This document shows, piece after piece, positions 60,788 to 64,000 of a DNA stretch of 64,000 bases. This DNA comes from JANQPX01 sp039197065. GTDB lineage: Bacteria; Pseudomonadota; Alphaproteobacteria; Geminicoccales; Geminicoccaceae. The stretch is taken from contig JBCCUL010000039.1 of NCBI GenBank assembly GCA_039197065.1, positions 1 to 64,000 of the forward strand, given 5' to 3'. Both the position numbers and the translations under genes were made by a program. The notes beneath the pieces were generated by a model. That model was not told the DNA's origin. It ran no database searches and saw nothing but the letters and a program-made list of their open reading frames with translations. Numbering within the stretch: the first letter of the stretch is position 1; each line of letters begins with the position of its first letter.

Positions 60788-61930
60788 ATGCTTACTCGCC
60801 GCTGCGCCGTCGCTGGCCTTCTGGCCATTTACCTGCCCCTGGCGGCGCTGGCCGAAGATATCGACATTGCACCCGTTACCTTTGGCGACGGCTGGGCTGT
60901 CGGGAGGCCCTCCGAGGCCGGGCTTGATCCCGCGGTCCTCTCCGCCCTCGTGTTGGAGATTGAGACAGATACCCTGCCGAACGTCCATGCCGTTCTGATC
61001 GAGCACAAGGGGCGGTTGGTCTTCGATCGCTATTGGCCCGGCGAGGATGAAAGTTGGGGCCAGGGCCTCGGCCACGTCGACCATGGCCCGGCAACCCAGC
61101 ACGACCTGCGCTCAGTCACCAAGAGCGTCACCTCGGCGCTCCTCGGTATTGCGCTCGGTGACACTGCCGAGGACGCACTCGCCCGTCCCATCGCCAGTTT
61201 TTTTCCTGATCGCGAGGCACTCGGTGAAAGCCTCGGCACCGTGACGCTGCACCATGTGCTGACCATGACGGCAGGTCTCGAATGGAACGAGATGGAGGTC
61301 CCCTATACCGACAACGATAACGACGAGATCCGGCTCTATCACACCGACGATCCGGTCGGTCTCGTGCTGGCCCGCGAAGTCCGCGACATGCCTGGCAGCC
61401 GTTGGTACTACAATGGCGGGTTGACCCAGGTCACTGCCGGGGTGATCGAACACCTGACCGGCAAAACCATCGACGTGTACGCCGAGGAGGTCCTGTTCGG
61501 CCCGCTCGGCATAACCGACTATACCTGGCACCGGTCCGGCGCCTGGGACGCGAACAGTTCACCTAGTGCTGCATCGGGCCTCCGCCTGCAGGCACGGGAT
61601 CTGGCCAAGATTGCCTCCGTCTTTCTGCATAACGGCCAGTGGCAAGGCCGCGAGATCGTGCCCGCCGCATGGGTTGCCACTTCGACCACCAGGCACGTCC
61701 AGGATAACCCTTGGGGTCCGCCAGGCGTCTATGGTTACGGCTATTTCTGGTATCCAGGCACGTTGAAGGGAGGACTCAAAGTGATCCGGGCCGTTGGCAA
61801 TGGCGACCAGCGAATCTTCATACTGCCCGATATAGGGCTGGCCATCACTGTCTTCGCGGGCAATTACAACGATTTCCGCCATGCCGTTGGCGAGCGGATC
61901 ATGGAACATGTTCTCGGGGCGTTGCGCTGA
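60788..61930 (+). CDS. Serine hydrolase of the beta-lactamase class C fold, exported
   Basis: A 380-residue protein with a Sec signal peptide (MLTRRCAVAGLLAIYLPLAA, cleavage near LAED). The nucleophile motif SVTK gives Ser109 and Lys112 (HDLRSVTKSVTSALL), and RWYYNGGLTQ supplies the Tyr-x-Asn-type motif. The group includes class C beta-lactamases, D-aminopeptidases and esterases (EstB type). The usual lactamase KTG motif is not clear, so an esterase or amidase acting in the periplasm is more likely than a true beta-lactamase. Monocistronic. Confidence 0.87.
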   Translation: MLTRRCAVAGLLAIYLPLAALAEDIDIAPVTFGDGWAVGRPSEAGLDPAVLSALVLEIETDTLPNVHAVLIEHKGRLVFDRYWPGEDESWGQGLGHVDHGPATQHDLRSVTKSVTSALLGIALGDTAEDALARPIASFFPDREALGESLGTVTLHHVLTMTAGLEWNEMEVPYTDNDNDEIRLYHTDDPVGLVLAREVRDMPGSRWYYNGGLTQVTAGVIEHLTGKTIDVYAEEVLFGPLGITDYTWHRSGAWDANSSPSAASGLRLQARDLAKIASVFLHNGQWQGREIVPAAWVATSTTRHVQDNPWGPPGVYGYGYFWYPGTLKGGLKVIRAVGNGDQRIFILPDIGLAITVFAGNYNDFRHAVGERIMEHVLGALR

Positions 61931-61960
61931 ACCGGTGTTGCCTGGCTCCCTACGACGTTG

Positions 61961-62347
61961 TCAGCCAGCTCCAAGGCCATGGGACAAGGACCATAATAGG
62001 AATGCGCCCAGCGCAATCCCTAGCAGACATTGAACCCGAATGGCTGTTGGCGGCCACGAAGCCAGATAATCAACGAACTTCATGAGGCGAGCCGCTCCGA
62101 TCATCGGCAGGGCGATGGCTGCCAAAAATGTCAGAAGTGCCAGAACCTTAAAGGTGAGCGGCGTATGGGAAAACGGTGCGGAAAACCAGAGCAGTCCTGC
62201 CAACAGGAGGCGGATGGCGACGGCGCCCCAGACACCGGGGCTGATCATGAAATGTCGCACGAGTGCGGTGAGTTTCGCTGGCTGCACAACACCATAGATC
62301 GACATGGCAATGATCAACACTGAGAATGCAGCTAGAGCGACCGTCAT
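61961..62347 (-). CDS. Small integral membrane protein, unknown function
   Basis: A 128-residue protein with four hydrophobic segments: residues about 1-20 (VALAAFSVLIIAMSIYGVV), 39-55, 68-88 and 107-122. I do not recognise a family. Codon use is like its neighbours and the start ATG (62347) lies alone, 127 bp after the sterol-desaturase-like gene on the same strand. No enzymatic motif is visible. Confidence 0.65.
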   Translation of the reverse strand: MTVALAAFSVLIIAMSIYGVVQPAKLTALVRHFMISPGVWGAVAIRLLLAGLLWFSAPFSHTPLTFKVLALLTFLAAIALPMIGAARLMKFVDYLASWPPTAIRVQCLLGIALGAFLLWSLSHGLGAG

Positions 62348-62474
62348 TGGTTCAGCTTCTCAAGCTAGTTAGCGATTAGATTGTTTTGATATTAGCGGCC
62401 CACTCTATGCAGGAACGTTATGAACACGGTGTTTCTCTCTTCCGTCTCCTCCGCCGTCACACTTTAAGAACGGA

Positions 62475-63551
62475 TCAGCCGGCTTCCTTGGCCTCTCGTT
62501 GCGCGGCCTTGCGGGCTTCATGCTCGGCGCGCTTGCGGGTCTTCTCCGCCAATCTCCTGCGGAAGCGCTCATGCGACTCCTGCGTTCCGTCATGCAGGCT
62601 GCCCATCCACTTATCCATGGGAAAGTTGCTCTCCCCGAAATTCACATTGAAGTAGCGGTGGTGCAGGTAGTGCATGTAGCGATCAGTTCGGAGCGCCTTT
62701 TCGTCACCGAACACGATCTCATCGAAGCCGGAATGGCTGAGCGCCGGGCCGAGCCCCGTCTGGAAGCCATTGAACAGCATGTGCAGCGGATGGGTCGGCA
62801 CCACCAGATGGATCAGCATGCAGGAGAAATAAAGCAGATGCTCCACCGGATGCATCGCCATGCCCGACCACGGGCCTGTGTTGACGTTCTTGTGGTGCAG
62901 ATAGTGAACATGGTCGTAGAACGGCTTCCAATGGATTAGACGGTGGATCAGACGGTGGATCAGATAGAAGTGGAAGTTCCGCCAGAACGGCACTGACATC
63001 ATCAGGAGACAGAACAGAACCGGATGGGCATAGGGATCCAGGTAAGGGAGGAAGTCGTTCGCATAGCCCCACCACAGCCCGCACTCGTAAAGGGACCAGA
63101 TAATCGTCCCGGAATGCGCCCAAAAAATGTTGTCGTAGACCTGGTTATTGAAGAGGAAAATCGGACTGTCTTCAGCCTGCCATTTGGCATTGTACTTCTT
63201 CAGCCGTCCCTGAACTTTGAAGCTGTAGAACCAGAGATGGAAGGCGCCGAACCAGACCCACAGAAAAACAATATTTCGCGCTAGGATTTCGAGCATCCAG
63301 CCGATCTCGAAGGTCTGCATGCGGTCCATGGCCGGCGTAAACCAAATGTAGGAAACGCCGATCACCAGCATGTAAAGCGCAAACCACGGAAAGAAGAATC
63401 CCGGAATCCCGGTCAGCCATTTGAAGATCTTCCGATAGTTCGTCGGATCGTCGAGCAAAGGCTCTAGATAGACCGGTCGGCCAGACCACCACTCCCCGCG
63501 ACGATCACGCTCCTGACCATGCTCGTCGATGGTAACTTTCTGCCTTGCCAT
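62475..63551 (-). CDS. Sterol desaturase/fatty acid hydroxylase-family membrane di-iron protein
   Basis: A 358-residue membrane protein of the fatty acid hydroxylase superfamily, with several hydrophobic segments in the first 200 residues. Histidine motifs for the di-iron centre are HRLIH, HVHYLHHKN, HPVEHLLYF and HYLHHRYFN. The first motif is HFYLIHRLIHRLIHW, where relatives have a single HRLIHW-type copy; a 12-bp tandem duplication in the DNA accounts for the four extra residues. The C-terminus is strongly charged (KTRKRAEHEARKAAQREAKE). Reaction unknown: oxygen-dependent hydroxylation or desaturation of a lipid is typical. Confidence 0.9.
   Translation of the reverse strand: MARQKVTIDEHGQERDRRGEWWSGRPVYLEPLLDDPTNYRKIFKWLTGIPGFFFPWFALYMLVIGVSYIWFTPAMDRMQTFEIGWMLEILARNIVFLWVWFGAFHLWFYSFKVQGRLKKYNAKWQAEDSPIFLFNNQVYDNIFWAHSGTIIWSLYECGLWWGYANDFLPYLDPYAHPVLFCLLMMSVPFWRNFHFYLIHRLIHRLIHWKPFYDHVHYLHHKNVNTGPWSGMAMHPVEHLLYFSCMLIHLVVPTHPLHMLFNGFQTGLGPALSHSGFDEIVFGDEKALRTDRYMHYLHHRYFNVNFGESNFPMDKWMGSLHDGTQESHERFRRRLAEKTRKRAEHEARKAAQREAKEAG
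62938..62961. repeat. 12-bp tandem duplication within the desaturase-like gene
   Basis: AGACGGTGGATC occurs twice in a row (62938-62949 and 62950-62961). It lies in frame and repeats four codons of the first histidine motif of the di-iron protein. Confidence 0.9.
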
Positions 63552-63755
63552 GGCGCATTCTTCCGCAATTCCACTCCATCTAACCTTTTCTAAGGATATT
63601 GAGGGGTGTCAACAGATATGGGGGCCAGAGCCTGAGCATCCGGACAATCGTCAATCCTGACCGGCCGATGTTCAAGGTGCTATTCGGGGGCTTTCCCGAA
63701 GTGGACGGGACTTGCTGGGAGTTTCTCGACCACTGTTGATGAACTTGCCTACGAC

Positions 63756-64000
63756 CTAATCTGGCGCAGCATAGACGCCGACAATCTCATTGGCTCTTAT
63801 CGGCCCAAAATATCTGCTGTCGAAACTATTGGACGCATAGTCTGACAGCATAAAAAACTCATCGTTCTTGAGCCGCCGACATTCATTCCAGATTGGTGGT
63901 GGATTGCCCCGCGCATCGTGACTCGCTGATGCCGTCAAGCGCCTACCGTTGAGGAAGAGGCCAACATGGCTGTTACAAATTTCATCGCCGGGACCAGCAG
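63756..64000 (-). CDS. traF: TraF-like conjugal transfer signal peptidase (S26), C-terminal part
   Basis: The frame is open from the window edge to a TAG at 63756-63758, giving the last 81 residues of a protein that begins outside the window. AGPGDEICNSHVGLFLNGRR, PIWNECRRLKNDEFFMLSDY and SNSFDSRYFGPIRANEIVGV match the C-terminal half of S26 peptidases of the TraF type, which mature and cyclise the TrbC pilin of RP4-like conjugation systems; the SFDSRYFGP block is shared with LepB. The catalytic Ser and Lys would lie beyond the edge. The lone fragment suggests a tra/trb region to the right. The preceding 204 bp hold only a weak regulator-like remnant. Confidence 0.75.
   Translation of the reverse strand, partial: AGPGDEICNSHVGLFLNGRRLTASASHDARGNPPPIWNECRRLKNDEFFMLSDYASNSFDSRYFGPIRANEIVGVYAAPD

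Overview
The window reads as an accessory, catabolism-rich stretch of a GC-rich alphaproteobacterial genome, most likely Hyphomicrobiales (rhizobia and relatives). The grounds are the codon use, the dense sets of ABC and TRAP solute importers, and the way regulators and dehydrogenases are interleaved with them. I see no rRNA, tRNA, ribosomal or other core genes. The right edge enters a TraF-like conjugal-transfer signal peptidase, so the replicon may be a megaplasmid or carry an integrative conjugative element. Species and replicon type are inference.

Layout. 1-4884 (minus): a CUT1-type ABC importer (binding protein, two permeases, ATPase) leading into a thiamine-diphosphate dehydrogenase E1-alpha gene cut by the window edge. 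5326-15828: two ribose-type (CUT2) importers around a LacI regulator and a GMC oxidoreductase. One is on the minus strand (ATPase, permease, binding protein) and one on the plus strand (binding protein, double ATPase, two permeases). 16022-21029 (minus): a CUT1 importer without its own ATPase, behind a PLP-dependent lyase and a FadR/GntR regulator with paired operators. 21408-22367: an arginase-fold hydrolase with an altered metal site. 22521-27567: an RND efflux pump and its adaptor, divergent from a TetR gene, with two abutting palindromic operators between them. 27792-29581: a second TetR gene divergent from a haloalkane dehalogenase across a 13-bp inverted repeat, then a dead quinone-oxidoreductase remnant. 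29694-36234: a GntR regulator divergent from a plus-strand operon (FAH hydrolase, Ssu/Tau-type ABC importer, Ldh2-type dehydrogenase, second FAH hydrolase).

36489-51391 is the most interesting block: about 15 kb of minus-strand genes, many overlapping end to start. They encode one Ssu/Tau-type ABC importer, two TRAP importers, a cyclic amidohydrolase/deaminase, two PuuE-type (allantoinase-like) deacetylase-fold hydrolases, an M20 N-carbamoyl-type amidohydrolase and two Asp/Glu/hydantoin racemase-family enzymes. Together they look like an uncharacterised route for importing and opening a cyclic ureide, hydantoin or pyrimidine-like compound. A phosphoribosyltransferase and a DUF1116 (AllG-like) gene follow.

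53829-63551 is scarred: a class II aldolase, a frameshifted GMC dehydrogenase with its small subunit, a formamidase that has lost its 5' end at a head-to-head junction with an iron alcohol dehydrogenase (near 57420), two tautomerase-family genes, an AraC regulator, a beta-lactamase-fold hydrolase, a small membrane protein and a fatty-acid-hydroxylase/sterol-desaturase protein with a 12-bp duplication in a histidine motif. Remnants at 8.2, 29.5 and perhaps 63.7 kb also point to repeated recombination. Two binding-protein genes are followed by intrinsic-terminator hairpins that probably set transporter stoichiometry.
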